Source of the DNA: Mesorhizobium sp. SOD10
GTDB taxonomy: Bacteria; Pseudomonadota; Alphaproteobacteria; Rhizobiales; Rhizobiaceae
NCBI GenBank assembly: GCA_000824805.1
Contig: CCNA01000012.1
Location: forward strand, 186,001-250,000
Reading direction: 5' to 3'
Length of the DNA stretch: 64,000 nucleotides
The notes under the pieces are model-generated. The model was not told where the DNA came from. It was given only the letters and a program-made list of their open reading frames with translations, and did no database searches. This document shows positions 8,401-17,551 of this stretch, one piece after another. Position 1 is the first letter of the stretch. Every line of letters begins with the position of its first letter. The position numbers were made by a program, and so were the translations under genes.

Positions 8401-9432
8401 ATGCCTTCCGAGGGTCCCACGAAAGACAGGGGTAAAAAGCAGAACGGCGAAGTGATCGCGATGCATCCCTCGGAAAGCGGGATGCAGTTGGGGCGGGCTT
8501 TGCTTCATGCCCTCCACAATGCCGGGATTTCGGTTCTCTACCAGGACCGGCAGATGAAGACGGTCTGGGCGCGCAACATGAGCGCGCCCTGGGCGTCCGA
8601 AACGGCCGACGGAAAGGATTTGCTTTCGCCGGCGCAGGCCGAGCGAATAGAAGCCGCCAAACTCAGGGTGATCGAATCCGGCAACGCGGATCAGCTCGAG
8701 CTCAGCATTCCTGGAAGCCAGGGCGTCCGGTGGTTCCAGCTTTGGATCGACGCCGACCGCGGGGAAGCCGGCGACGTCCTCGGCGTCGTCACGACGATGG
8801 TGGAGACGACGGAGCAGAAACGCCGCGAGCAGACGCTGAAGGCATTGCTGCGCGAAGTCAGTCATCGATCGAAAAATCTCCTGGCCATCATCCAGAGCAT
8901 CGCCACGCAGACCGGGCGCTATACGGAGACGCTTGGCGACTTCCTGGCGCGGTTCCGCGGCCGGCTGCAATCGCTTGCTTCCTCGCAGGATCTGGTCACA
9001 TCCTCCAACTGGCGCGGAGCCGCGCTGCGGGAGCTCGTGTCCGGCCAGGTCGGCCGCTATAGCGGTGATCTGGCCAAAAGCCTGCGATTCACAGGCGAAA
9101 ATCCTTATCTCAATCCCAACGCCGCCCTGCATATCGGCCTGGCGATTCATGAGCTGGCTGTGAATTCGGTGAGCTACGGCGCATTGTCCCGGCCGGACGG
9201 CCATGTCGAAGTGCGCGCCAGGCTTGATCCCGAAAACGGAACCCCGCCCAACCTTTTGCTGACCTGGACCGAGGCGATCGGCGACGCGACGCGCAATGAG
9301 AAGCGCTTCGGCAGCGTGGCGCTGGAACGCGTCGTGCCGATGTCGCTGAATGGCTCCGCGACCCTGGAAATCGGCAAGGACCGCATGGAATACCGCCTCA
9401 CCGTCCCGCATGGGAATTTCGAGACGGATTGA
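8401..9432 (+). CDS. PAS-HWE sensor histidine kinase, probable stress-response kinase
   Basis: 343 residues from the start at 8401; an upstream in-frame start at 8320 is unlikely because the EcfG promoter would lie within it. A PAS-like sensor occupies about 30-140. The HWE/HisKA_2 phosphoacceptor follows with His155 in EVSHRSKNLL, then an ATPase domain with IHELAVNS and a short C-terminal end. No membrane helix, so it is cytoplasmic. Kinases of this family phosphorylate PhyR in other alphaproteobacteria (PhyK, LovK, PakF); its position next to phyR and its EcfG promoter fit that role, though this is inference. Confidence 0.85.
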   Translation: MPSEGPTKDRGKKQNGEVIAMHPSESGMQLGRALLHALHNAGISVLYQDRQMKTVWARNMSAPWASETADGKDLLSPAQAERIEAAKLRVIESGNADQLELSIPGSQGVRWFQLWIDADRGEAGDVLGVVTTMVETTEQKRREQTLKALLREVSHRSKNLLAIIQSIATQTGRYTETLGDFLARFRGRLQSLASSQDLVTSSNWRGAALRELVSGQVGRYSGDLAKSLRFTGENPYLNPNAALHIGLAIHELAVNSVSYGALSRPDGHVEVRARLDPENGTPPNLLLTWTEAIGDATRNEKRFGSVALERVVPMSLNGSATLEIGKDRMEYRLTVPHGNFETD

Positions 9433-9454
9433 TCGTGCCGCCGATGGCGCGAGA

Positions 9455-9498
9455 GCAAGTCCAGGAAAAGTGCGTAGCGGTTTCCGTGTGAATTACGG
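9455..9498. repeat. REP-like palindromic repeat, copy A
   Basis: A degenerate copy of an about 45-bp imperfect palindrome with core CCAGGAAAAGTGCGTAGCGG and a TTTCCG right arm. Four other copies are in the window. Confidence 0.7.
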
Positions 9499-9625
9499 CA
9501 AAACGGAGCCTTGCCGGCAATGGTCTTTAACCGGCTGTTCACCATAAAGTCCGATCCTGTGCTCCCGGCTAGATGCGCCGGATACCCATCCGCGCCCCAC
9601 CGCGACCTGGGAGACTGACAACACG

Positions 9626-9793
9626 ATGATCGCCGACATGAACAGGCTGGAACAGGCCGCCCGCGTCTCGATGAGCGGCTTCCAGGATGCCGAGCCGCCG
9701 CCGGTGCCGCGATCGTCGCATCTTCCGCTCCACCTGAGCGCGATCGCGCTTCTGGCCGCCATGGCGTTGACCGCAGCCTGGCAATTGTTCTGA
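9626..9793 (+). CDS. Small protein with C-terminal transmembrane helix
   Basis: 55 residues beginning MIADMNRLEQ, not recognised. The first 30 residues are polar with a Pro-rich patch (EPPPVPR); residues about 34-54 form one hydrophobic helix (LSAIALLAAMALTAAWQLF) at the very C-terminus, a tail-anchored layout. A GGGAG lies 12 bp before the ATG, rather far. It sits between two EcfG-driven genes but I see no EcfG promoter of its own. Existence as a gene is likely but not certain. Confidence 0.5.
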   Translation: MIADMNRLEQAARVSMSGFQDAEPPPVPRSSHLPLHLSAIALLAAMALTAAWQLF

Positions 9794-9855
9794 CCCGCGC
9801 GGGATCAAGTAAAACTTTGCAGCGTCGCCTGTAATCCGTTCGACGCTCCGGGCCC

Positions 9856-9881
9856 GGAACTTTCGTTCGCCGACAATCGTT
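9856..9881 (+). promoter_or_regulatory. EcfG-type promoter (17-nt spacer) for the 9906 gene
   Basis: GGAAC (9856-9860), 17 nt, CGTT (9878-9881). The start codon is only 25 bp downstream of the -10 element. Confidence 0.75.
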
Positions 9882-9905
9882 GTCTGGGGCGAGAGGTTTG
9901 GAGCC

Positions 9906-10232
9906 ATGGAACACATCGCCGCACTGCTTTTCGTCGTCGGCTGTTCGAGCACGATGACCGATTGCCGAGAACTCGAAGTGCCCGTCAGCGTCTTCGAGAC
10001 CGCGCAGGCCTGCATCGCCGAAAGGCCATTCGCCCTCGGCGACCTGCTGGGCAAGGCCCCTCATATTGTCGGCGAATGCCTCACCGTCGATCCGGCGCTG
10101 GAGGACGACTACGACCAGATCGCCTGGAACGTGCGGCCCGACGGCACGCTCGTCGCATCCCTGGAGGTTTCCGGCATGCTCGTCGCCTCGAACGGTGAGC
10201 GTTCCGAAAAAGACTACGTTAGGCAACAGTGA
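9906..10232 (+). CDS. Hypothetical protein with hydrophobic N-terminus, EcfG-driven
   Basis: 108 residues, not recognised. The N-terminus MEHIAALLFVVGCSS is hydrophobic and carries a Cys at 13, resembling a short export signal or lipobox, but it lacks the usual basic residue. Four Cys in total (13, 20, 36, 58) could form disulfides if exported. GAGAGG and TTTGGAG precede the ATG. The EcfG-type promoter immediately upstream makes it a candidate stress protein. Confidence 0.65.
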   Translation: MEHIAALLFVVGCSSTMTDCRELEVPVSVFETAQACIAERPFALGDLLGKAPHIVGECLTVDPALEDDYDQIAWNVRPDGTLVASLEVSGMLVASNGERSEKDYVRQQ

Positions 10233-10315
10233 AATCGGGCAGAGCAAAGCATGTTTTTTCATGCTAGACGGCTGCTGGCACTGCCGAAGTGAGGACAAAA
10301 GTGAGGAGCAATTTT

Positions 10316-10561
10316 ATGCGGAAGATGATCATTGCCATGGTTGCCGCGGTCGCCGTCAGCGGCTGCACCACCACCGAGCAGGACGTCGTCGGCGGCGGCC
10401 TGATCGGCGCCGGTGTGGGCGGCCTGGTCGGCGGCGGCAAGGGTGCGCTCATCGGCGCGGCCGTCGGCGCCGGGTCGGGCCTCCTGGTTCGCAACCTGCG
10501 CAATGGCTATTGCCAGTATCGCCGTCATGACGGCACGATCTACACCGCCCGGTGCAACTGA
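10316..10561 (+). CDS. Small glycine-zipper lipoprotein
   Basis: 81 residues from the ATG at 10316, preceded by GAGGAG; an earlier in-frame ATG at 10289 would spoil the signal sequence. The N-terminus (MRKMIIAMVAAVAVSGCTTTEQ) is a lipoprotein signal with lipobox VSGC and acylated Cys17. Residues about 28-60 are a glycine-zipper region (GGGLIGAGVGGLVGGGKGALIGAAVGAG), the pattern of Gly-zipper/17-kDa antigen-like surface proteins. It is expected in the outer membrane or periplasmic face. No EcfG promoter is visible. Confidence 0.8.
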   Translation: MRKMIIAMVAAVAVSGCTTTEQDVVGGGLIGAGVGGLVGGGKGALIGAAVGAGSGLLVRNLRNGYCQYRRHDGTIYTARCN

Positions 10562-10573
10562 TCTGAAGACAGA

Positions 10574-10617
10574 GCAATTCCAGGAATGCGCTGCGGTTCG
10601 CTCCGCCCGGAATTGCG
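10574..10617. repeat. REP-like palindromic repeat, copy B
   Basis: Left arm GCAATTCCAGGAA and right arm CCGCCCGGAATTGC; lies directly after the glycine-zipper lipoprotein gene. Confidence 0.75.
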
Positions 10618-10712
10618 TTGAACAGTACTGGAGGCCGGCAATCCGGCCTCCATTTTCTATGCCCGATTTGTTGTGCTTGAACACGTGATCGCCGGCCGCC
10701 GGGCGGCGCCGC

Positions 10713-12389
10713 TCACGGCATCAGCGGAATCCTTATTTCCACCTTCAGGCCGTTGGCCTGAAAATCGCGGCTGATCGTACCGCGCAGCTCGCGCGTGACA
10801 TTGAGATCGATCAGCTTGGTGCCGAAGCCGGTCCTGGCCGGCGCCTCCAGTTTTTCCTGCCCTGTCTCGCGCCAGTTGAGCACGAGCGTTCGGCCTTGCT
10901 GTTCGAGCCTCCAGTCGACCTTCAAAGCGCCGACCGAATTGCCGGCGTCGCCATATTTCAGCGCGTTGGTGGCGAGTTCGTGAAAGGTCAGCCCGAGCGC
11001 TTGCGTCGTCGTCTCGTCGAGCAGCACCTCCGGCCCCGACAGCACCCCTTCGGGAAGATCTTTGCCGAACACCTGCCCGAGTTCGGTGCGCAGCAGGTCG
11101 CCAAGATCGGCCTTCTGCCAGCGCGAGCGCGTCAGCATGTCCTGCGATGCCGCCATGGCCTGGAGGCGCGCCGAGAACGAAGCAGAGAACTCGTTGACGT
11201 CGGAGGCTTGCGAGGCGGTCTGCCGCGCGATCGCCAGCACGCGGGTGATCGAATTCTTGATGCGGTGCTTCATCTCCTGCAGGATCAGGTCCTTTTCCAG
11301 CAGGCTCTTTTGGGTCGCCTCGTGCAGCGCCGATTTCGCCTCATAGGCGCGTTCCTGGTAGCGCGCCACCAGCGCGATGGCACCGGCGAGCAGAAGGCCG
11401 AACAGCCCGAGCATTACCGGAATGGCGCGCGAGGACGGCGGGTCGAAGGCGCTTGTCGGCCTGAACAGCACGGTCCAGGGCCGGCCCGCGACAACGATAT
11501 CGCGACGCGCCAGAAGCTTCGCTCCGATGCGTTCTGCCGGCGGCGCTTCCGAACGGAACAGAAGATTGCCGTCCTCGGGCTTGCCGTCATAGACCTCGAC
11601 ATTGACCGGCAGCAGCGGCGAATGGCTGAGCGCGACCTGGAACAGATCCTGCGCGCGGAAGGCAGCGTAGAGAAAACCGGCTGTGGAGGAGCGGCTTGCA
11701 TTGATCACCTCGGGCGCGGTTTCGACGTTCAGCCGCACGAAAACCAGGAAGCCGGTGAAGGTTTGCGCCACACCGGCGCCCTGACCGAGTTGGACGATGC
11801 CGCTCGCATGCTGCTGGTCATCGACCATCGCCTTTTCGATCGCCGCGCGCCGTACCGGCTCAGTAAACATGTCGAAGCCGATGATCGACTGGTTGGACGC
11901 ATCCAACGGCTCGAACAGCACGATCGGCGTGCGCCATTGCTGGGTCGTCGCGGGGTAGATCGGGTGCGCCGACCCGAGGTCGTGCAGGATGTCTCGTTCG
12001 ACCGCCGCCTCATCGCCTGTCTTTGCGAGCCTCAGGAAGCCGATGCCGCGAAGCCCCGCGAAATCGTCGTCGATGTCGAGCGCGCTGAAGAAAGCCTTGA
12101 ATTCGCCGCGCGTGATCTCGCCGTTGCGGGCATCGAACAGCGCCTGCGTCGAGCGCAGCAGCGACAGATGCAGGTCTATGCGGCTCTCGATTCTGTTGAG
12201 CGCGTCATCGGCGATACCCTCGAACTTGATCCGAGCCGCCTCCTGCGTCGCGAAATAAGCGAACCCCGCCATCGTCAGGCTGATCAGCGCGACGGCGACA
12301 AAGGCGACGATGGGAAAAAGCTTCTTCAAATCAAGGATGCGGCCCGTGGACGGTCGACGATCTTTATGGGCAAGTCTCCGCGCCAACAC
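10713..12389 (-). CDS. CHASE-domain HWE sensor histidine kinase
   Basis: 558 residues. Transmembrane helix 1 at about 27-48, a CHASE extracytoplasmic sensor at about 70-300 (IDLHLSLLRSTQALFDA is its typical start), helix 2 at about 323-343, then the HWE/HisKA_2 phosphoacceptor with His375 in EMKHRIKNS and an ATPase domain with FHELATNALKYG. It should sense a small molecule in the periplasm and signal inward. No partner regulator is adjacent. Kinases of this group often feed PhyR; its position next to the stress island supports that idea, but no EcfG promoter was found upstream. Confidence 0.88.
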   Translation of the reverse strand: MLARRLAHKDRRPSTGRILDLKKLFPIVAFVAVALISLTMAGFAYFATQEAARIKFEGIADDALNRIESRIDLHLSLLRSTQALFDARNGEITRGEFKAFFSALDIDDDFAGLRGIGFLRLAKTGDEAAVERDILHDLGSAHPIYPATTQQWRTPIVLFEPLDASNQSIIGFDMFTEPVRRAAIEKAMVDDQQHASGIVQLGQGAGVAQTFTGFLVFVRLNVETAPEVINASRSSTAGFLYAAFRAQDLFQVALSHSPLLPVNVEVYDGKPEDGNLLFRSEAPPAERIGAKLLARRDIVVAGRPWTVLFRPTSAFDPPSSRAIPVMLGLFGLLLAGAIALVARYQERAYEAKSALHEATQKSLLEKDLILQEMKHRIKNSITRVLAIARQTASQASDVNEFSASFSARLQAMAASQDMLTRSRWQKADLGDLLRTELGQVFGKDLPEGVLSGPEVLLDETTTQALGLTFHELATNALKYGDAGNSVGALKVDWRLEQQGRTLVLNWRETGQEKLEAPARTGFGTKLIDLNVTRELRGTISRDFQANGLKVEIRIPLMP

Positions 12390-12460
12390 AATGGCGCGGT
12401 CAAATCATCACCCCGGCTGGTCCATCACGCAACCGTCAATTAGCCGGCTATCCATGCGGC

Positions 12461-13261
12461 TTATGCCGCTATTTTCAGCGCTCCGGGACCAGGAATCGCG
12501 CCGGGCGGGCATTTGCCGAGGATGATCATGCCGAGCACCTCGTCCTGGGTGACATCGGTCGTGCGGGCGGTGCCGACCACCTGGCCGTTCTTCATCACGC
12601 AGACCCGGTCGGCGAGCTCGAACACGTCGTGGATGTCGTGGCTGATCAGGAAGATGCCGATGCCGTCGGCCTTGAGCTGCTTGACCAGCTCGCCGACTTG
12701 CGCCGTCTCCTGCGGGCCGAGCGCCGCCGTCGGCTCGTCCATGATCAGGATGCGGGCGTTGAACAGGATCGCGCGCGCTATCGCCACAGACTGCCGCTGT
12801 CCGCCCGACAGCTTGATGACCGGCTCCTTGAAGCGCTGGAAACGTGGATTGAGTCGGCCCATCACCTTGCGCGCCTCGGCTTCCATGGCGGCGTCGTCCA
12901 GCGTGCCCCAGCCGGTCATCAGCTCGCGGCCGAGGAAGAGGTTGGCGGCGGCATCGACATTATCGGCCAGCGCCAGCGTCTGGTAGATCGTCTCGATGCC
13001 GTATTTCTTGGCGTCGCGCGGGTTGGAGATCGAAGCCTCTTCGCCATTGATGAAGATGTGTCCGCCGTCGCGCTTGTAGGCGCCGGACAGGATCTTGATC
13101 AGCGTCGACTTGCCGGCGCCATTGTGACCGAGCAGCGCCATCACTTCGCCGGGGAAAAGATTGACGGAGGCATCGTCGACGGCGCGGATGCCGCCGAAGG
13201 CGATCGAAATGTTGCGCATGTCGACGAGCGGAACGCCGGCGGGAGCGGTCTTGTCAGCCAT
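12461..13261 (-). CDS. xylG: Sugar ABC transporter ATP-binding protein (xylose type, single domain)
   Basis: 266 residues. The start is placed at 13261 (MADKTAP), 9 bp after GGGAGG; an ATG two codons upstream is only 3 bp from that site. It has Walker [10 protein letters not shown], signature LSGGQRQ, Walker B ILIMDEPT and the H-loop His of SHD. It has one ATPase domain, whereas E. coli XylG has two, so it works as a homodimer, as FrcA does. It is the last gene of the operon, 18 bp after the permease. Xylose is the likely substrate from the binding protein; other pentoses or fructose are possible. Confidence 0.82.
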   Translation of the reverse strand: MADKTAPAGVPLVDMRNISIAFGGIRAVDDASVNLFPGEVMALLGHNGAGKSTLIKILSGAYKRDGGHIFINGEEASISNPRDAKKYGIETIYQTLALADNVDAAANLFLGRELMTGWGTLDDAAMEAEARKVMGRLNPRFQRFKEPVIKLSGGQRQSVAIARAILFNARILIMDEPTAALGPQETAQVGELVKQLKADGIGIFLISHDIHDVFELADRVCVMKNGQVVGTARTTDVTQDEVLGMIILGKCPPGAIPGPGALKIAA

Positions 13262-13279
13262 GATCATCTTCCTCCCTGC

Positions 13280-14632
13280 TCAGACGCGCTTGCGATAGAG
13301 GGTGTCGAGCCACACCGCGACGACCAGCACGGCGCCCACGACGATGCTCTGCAGCGGCGAGTCCACGCCGAGCAGCACCATGCCGGACTGCAGCGACTGC
13401 ATCAGAAGCGCGCCGAGCATGGCGCCGAGCACGGTGCCCGAACCGCCGGCGAGCGAAGTGCCGCCGATAACGGCCGCGGCGATGACCAGCAACTCGTCCA
13501 GCGTTCCAAGCGCATTGGTGGCCGAATTCTGCCTGGCCGACGAGATCGCCGCCGCGATCGTCGCCAGAACGCCCATGATCATGAACACCTTCATGGTGAT
13601 CCAGCGCGTGTTGATGCCGGCGAGGTTGGCCGCTTCCGGATTGCCGCCGATGGCGAAGACATAGCGGCCGAAGCGCGTGCGCTTGGTGACGAAGGTCATG
13701 ATCAGGCCGACTGCGACCGCCATCAGCACCGGAATGGCGATGCCATGCGCGATGAACAGCCCGCCTTCGGGGACGGTGATGTTGTTGGCGGCGGCGTAGC
13801 GGTTCACGATGCCGACCGGCCACGGATAGGAGTTGGCGAGCCACACCGCGCCCAGGATGATCGCGCAGGTGACCGTGGCAAGCAGCGTCTCGGCCCAGAC
13901 CGGGCGCAGGGGGAAGCGGAAGCGCTTGCGCTGCACGCGGCCGTTGAAATGCATGAAGATGACAGCCAGGCAGGCGACGATGCCGACGACCCAGCTCCAT
14001 TTGGCGCCGATCGAGCCCGCCGGGCCGCCGCCCATCAGCTGGAAGGTAGCGTCGAGCGGCGCAACGGTCTGGCCGCTGGTGACCCACCAGGCAGCGCCTC
14101 GCCATACCAGCAGTCCGCCTAGCGTGACGATGAAGGCCGGCACTTCGAGATAGGCAATGATGAAGCCCTGGAAGGCGCCGATGATGAGGCCGAGCGCCAG
14201 GCCGATCAGCAATGCCAGCACCCAGATCCACGGGTTGCCGAGCTCGAGCCCGACGAAGCGAACCAGGAAATGCGCCTGGGCAAAGCCCATCACCATGCCG
14301 ATCACGCCTTCGGCCGATCCGACGGACAGGTCGATGTTGCGCATAACGATGACCAGAACCATGCCGGAGGCCATGATCGCCACGGCCGACGTCTGCACTG
14401 ACAGGTTCCAGAGATTTCGCGGCGTGAGAAAGGTGCGGCTGTCGAAGTCGAGCGGATTGACGCCAAGCCGCAGGCTGGAGATCACATGCAGCCCGATCCA
14501 GATCAGGAGCAGCGCGCCGATCATGCCGAGCATGCGGGTGTCGAGCTCGGTCGCCTTCAGGAACCTGGCGACGGCGCCGAGTTCTGAGGCGCGCGCGGTG
14601 TCCGCCGGTTGCGTGGACGTCGTGTCGGTCAT
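13280..14632 (-). CDS. xylH: Sugar ABC transporter permease (XylH-like)
   Basis: 450 residues, longer than the 390 usual for XylH. It has at least ten hydrophobic segments and the BPD_transp_2 family pattern (NIDLSVGS...; GGTSLAGGSGTVLGAMLGALLM near 400). The start follows GGGAGGAAATC. It forms the membrane channel of the importer with the ATPase encoded just downstream. The central part (about 215-285) carries an insertion seen in the XylH branch. Confidence 0.85.
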   Translation of the reverse strand: MTDTTSTQPADTARASELGAVARFLKATELDTRMLGMIGALLLIWIGLHVISSLRLGVNPLDFDSRTFLTPRNLWNLSVQTSAVAIMASGMVLVIVMRNIDLSVGSAEGVIGMVMGFAQAHFLVRFVGLELGNPWIWVLALLIGLALGLIIGAFQGFIIAYLEVPAFIVTLGGLLVWRGAAWWVTSGQTVAPLDATFQLMGGGPAGSIGAKWSWVVGIVACLAVIFMHFNGRVQRKRFRFPLRPVWAETLLATVTCAIILGAVWLANSYPWPVGIVNRYAAANNITVPEGGLFIAHGIAIPVLMAVAVGLIMTFVTKRTRFGRYVFAIGGNPEAANLAGINTRWITMKVFMIMGVLATIAAAISSARQNSATNALGTLDELLVIAAAVIGGTSLAGGSGTVLGAMLGALLMQSLQSGMVLLGVDSPLQSIVVGAVLVVAVWLDTLYRKRV

Positions 14633-14741
14633 GATTTCCTCCCGCCGGCTTGCCGTCTGGCGCGGATGCCGGAACTCAGCCTAGAAGCTATCCGCCTGAG
14701 GCGGAACCGCAAATTCCTTTGAGAAACGCCGCAGCTCGGAG

Positions 14742-14784
14742 GCAATCCAGGAAAGTGCCCAGCGGTTTTCCGTCCGGACTCGCG
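14742..14784. repeat. REP-like palindromic repeat, copy C
   Basis: Core CCAGGAAAGTGCCCAGCGG then TTTTCCGTCCGGA. It lies in the 241-bp gap between the binding-protein and permease genes, where it could affect transcript stability. Confidence 0.75.
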
Positions 14785-14873
14785 GCAGGCACTAGGTGGA
14801 ACGGATCAGTTCTCGTAAGCACTGATCCGTTCCGGCGCCGCGGCGCAGGATGTTTGATCGACCGTCGGCAAAC

Positions 14874-15914
14874 TCAGTTGCAGACCTTGACGCTGTCGGC
14901 GGGCACGCCCGCGCAGACTTCGTCCTTCTTGATCCAGCCGGCGTCGATGACGACGTTGAGATTGTCCTTGGTGATCGCGACCGGCGTCAGGAACAGCGAC
15001 TTGACGGTGTTGCCGCCAGGCGTGGTGAAGTCCTTGGCGCCCGCGATGTCGCCCATCTTCTTGCCGTCGGCGAGCTGCGAAGCGATCTCGGCGGCGTTCT
15101 TGCCGAGCTCGCGTGCGTCCTTCCACACCGACACTGTCTGCGTGCCGAGCGCGATGCGGTTGAGCGCCGCGTGGTCGCCATCCTGGCCGGAGACCGGAAC
15201 GGTGCCGGCCAACCCTTGAGCCGTCAGCGCAGCGACGACACCGCCAGCGGTGCCGTCATTGGCCGCCACGACCGCGTCGACCTTGTTGTCGTTGGCGGTC
15301 AGGAACTGCTCCATGTTCTTCTGCGCGTTGGCCGGCAGCCAGCCGTCGGTATAGGCCTCGCCGACATTCTTGATCTTGCCGCTGTCTATCGCGTCCTTCA
15401 GAACTTCCATCGAACCCGAGAACAGGAAGTCGGCGTTCGGATCGGCGCCCGAGCCCTTGATGAAGACATAGTTGCCTTCGGGTTTCGCCTTGAACACCTC
15501 GCGGGCCTGCATGCGGCCGACTTCCTTGTTGTCGAAGGTCAGGTAGAACACGTCCTTGTTTTCGATCAGGCGGTCATAGCCGACGACCGGGATGCCTTCG
15601 TCGAGCGCCTTCTGCACCGCCGGGCCGATCGCCGAGGCATCCTGCGCCAGGATGATCAGCGCATTGGCGCCCTGCGAGATCAGGCTTTCGACATCGGTCA
15701 GTTGCTTGCCCGGATTGGACTGCGCGTCGGCCGAAATATACTTGTCGCCGGCGGCCTCGATGGCGGCCTTCATAGCCGCTTCGTCGGTCTTCCAGCGCTC
15801 TTCCTGGAAATTCGACCACGACACGCCGATCACCTTGTCCTTCGCCTCGGCGACCGACGCCAGCGTCAGCGACATGGCAACGCCCGCCAGGATGGCGGCT
15901 GCGAATTTCTTCAT
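14874..15914 (-). CDS. xylF: Periplasmic sugar-binding protein (XylF-like)
   Basis: 346 residues from the ATG at 15914, preceded by GGGAGG. A signal peptide ([24 protein letters not shown]) is followed by a Peripla_BP_4 fold starting [15 protein letters not shown], with GYDRLI and NDGTAGGVV segments as in D-xylose-binding proteins. It delivers sugar to the permease and ATPase encoded downstream. First gene of the operon, with a sigma70-like promoter upstream and a ROK regulator divergent to it. Confidence 0.87.
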   Translation of the reverse strand: MKKFAAAILAGVAMSLTLASVAEAKDKVIGVSWSNFQEERWKTDEAAMKAAIEAAGDKYISADAQSNPGKQLTDVESLISQGANALIILAQDASAIGPAVQKALDEGIPVVGYDRLIENKDVFYLTFDNKEVGRMQAREVFKAKPEGNYVFIKGSGADPNADFLFSGSMEVLKDAIDSGKIKNVGEAYTDGWLPANAQKNMEQFLTANDNKVDAVVAANDGTAGGVVAALTAQGLAGTVPVSGQDGDHAALNRIALGTQTVSVWKDARELGKNAAEIASQLADGKKMGDIAGAKDFTTPGGNTVKSLFLTPVAITKDNLNVVIDAGWIKKDEVCAGVPADSVKVCN

Positions 15915-15996
15915 GATATCCTCCCTGCGCTCCGTATGGCGCGACCCAGACTGGCCCGAAGGCCGGCACAGAGGCTTTTTTTCGAGCCTCAAAAAA

Positions 15997-16025
15997 ATAC
16001 TGGTCCAGCAAAACGACGCTGTCAA
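15997..16025 (-). promoter_or_regulatory. Probable sigma70 promoter of the sugar ABC operon with overlapping inverted repeat
   Basis: Minus strand: -35 TTGACA (16020-16025), 17-nt spacer, -10 CAGTAT (15997-16002). Just downstream, 15971-15990 holds arms GAGGCT and AGCCTC around the expected start of transcription, a plausible operator for the divergent ROK repressor. Confidence 0.55.
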
Positions 16026-16120
16026 CCGCGATCTTGATGGGTTTTGATGGGTTCAGGTATTTTTTTCGGCGTCCGCAATAAATAATGACATGCACCCGGG
16101 CTTCTGCCACAATCGACAAG

Positions 16121-16168
16121 CGATCCCAGGAAAAGCGCGCAGTGGTTTTTCCGCCCGGAATTGCGTCG
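16121..16168. repeat. REP-like palindromic repeat, copy D
   Basis: Core CCCAGGAAAAGCGCGCAGTGG followed by TTTTTCCGCCCGGAATTGCG. It lies in the 368-bp intergenic region between xylF and the ROK gene. Confidence 0.75.
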
Positions 16169-16282
16169 GACCAAAAGACGGACGGTTCGCCGTTTTCGGT
16201 AAATGGTGAACCGTCTAGCGTGTCAGCGACAGGCCATGGCATCATCACAAGGCCGCGATGACTCGGGAGGACGTGCGAGACA

Positions 16283-17527
16283 ATGTCGGTGGGAATCCGC
16301 CACGACGATTTGCGCCGGCGCAACCGCGCCATGGTGATTTCGGCGGTGCGCCGCGCCGGCCAGCCGTCGCGGACGGAGATTGCCGCCACCACCGGGCTTA
16401 GCCACTCAACCATTTCGGCGATCTCCGCCGACCTGATCCAGGAGGGCATTCTCAGCGAAAGCAAGGCCACCGAGCCGACGGCGTTGAAACGCGGCCGGCC
16501 GCAGATCGGCCTGGCGTTGAATCCCGAAGCCGCCGCTGTGCTGACCGTGGTGTTGTCGCTGAACTTCCTGTCGGTCGCTGTGATCGACTATGCCGGCCAG
16601 GTGGTTGCCGAGGAGCAGCTGCGCCTGGACACGCTCGTCATGCCGCGCGACGAGCTGATCGGCGAATGCCTGGCGATCGTCCGGCGCCGGCTGCATGATC
16701 CCGACCTTGACGTCGGCAGCGTCGCCCGCATCGCCATGGGCATTCAGGGCATCACCGATACCCATTCACGCGTCATGCTGTGGTCGCCGATCACGCCGCT
16801 GACCGACATCCCCTTTGCCGACATCCTCGAGAAGGAATTCGGCATCCCCGCCACCATGGAGAACGACTGCAACATGATGGCGGTCGCCCTGCAATGGCGC
16901 GATCCTGAACGCTATCGCGACGACTTCATCGCCATCCTGCTCTCGCACGGTATCGGCATGGGTCTGGTGCTGAAGGGCGCGCTGTTCACCGGTACGCACT
17001 CCTCGGGCGGTGAGTTCGGCCACATGATCCATCGGCCCGGCGGCGCGCTTTGCCGCTGCGGCCGGCGCGGCTGCGTCGAGGCCTATGCCGGCAATTACGC
17101 CATCTGGCGCAGCGCCATGGGCATAAGCGAGGATGCCGCGCCGACGGACGTCGGCGACGCCGACATGCGCGCGCTTGCCGCAAAGGCCCGGCAACAGGAC
17201 GGCCCCGAGCGCGAGGCCTATCGCCGGGCCGGCGAGGCGCTGGGCTTCGGCCTCGGCAGCCTGTTCGCCCTGATCGACCCGGCGCCCGTCGCCATGGTGG
17301 GCGTCAGCGCGGCCGCCTTCGACCTGATCGAGCCGGCGCTGAGGGAGGCGATCGCCCAGACCGCCGGCGGCCAGCATTCGGAATCGATCTCCTTCGACAC
17401 CGAACCGAACGAGCTGCCGCTGATCCGCGAAGGCTGCGCCATGCGCGCGCTGACCTTCGTCGACCAGGAAATTTTCGCGCCGGGAGGCCAGGCAAGAACC
17501 GGCACCGTCGGGAAGAACGTGGCCTAA
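16283..17527 (+). CDS. ROK-family transcriptional regulator (XylR-like)
   Basis: 414 residues. The N-terminal winged helix (about 10-75, with SRTEIAATTGLSHSTISAISADLIQEG) is followed by a ROK/sugar kinase-like domain. The zinc-binding ROK signature is complete: CRCGRRGCVEAYAG at about 255-268, preceded by GGEFGHM. It is divergent from the xylose-type ABC operon and is most likely its sugar-responsive repressor. A MITE-like element follows its stop codon. Confidence 0.88.
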   Translation: MSVGIRHDDLRRRNRAMVISAVRRAGQPSRTEIAATTGLSHSTISAISADLIQEGILSESKATEPTALKRGRPQIGLALNPEAAAVLTVVLSLNFLSVAVIDYAGQVVAEEQLRLDTLVMPRDELIGECLAIVRRRLHDPDLDVGSVARIAMGIQGITDTHSRVMLWSPITPLTDIPFADILEKEFGIPATMENDCNMMAVALQWRDPERYRDDFIAILLSHGIGMGLVLKGALFTGTHSSGGEFGHMIHRPGGALCRCGRRGCVEAYAGNYAIWRSAMGISEDAAPTDVGDADMRALAAKARQQDGPEREAYRRAGEALGFGLGSLFALIDPAPVAMVGVSAAAFDLIEPALREAIAQTAGGQHSESISFDTEPNELPLIREGCAMRALTFVDQEIFAPGGQARTGTVGKNVA

Positions 17528-17551
17528 GTAGGACCGAAAAATGCGAGCGCT

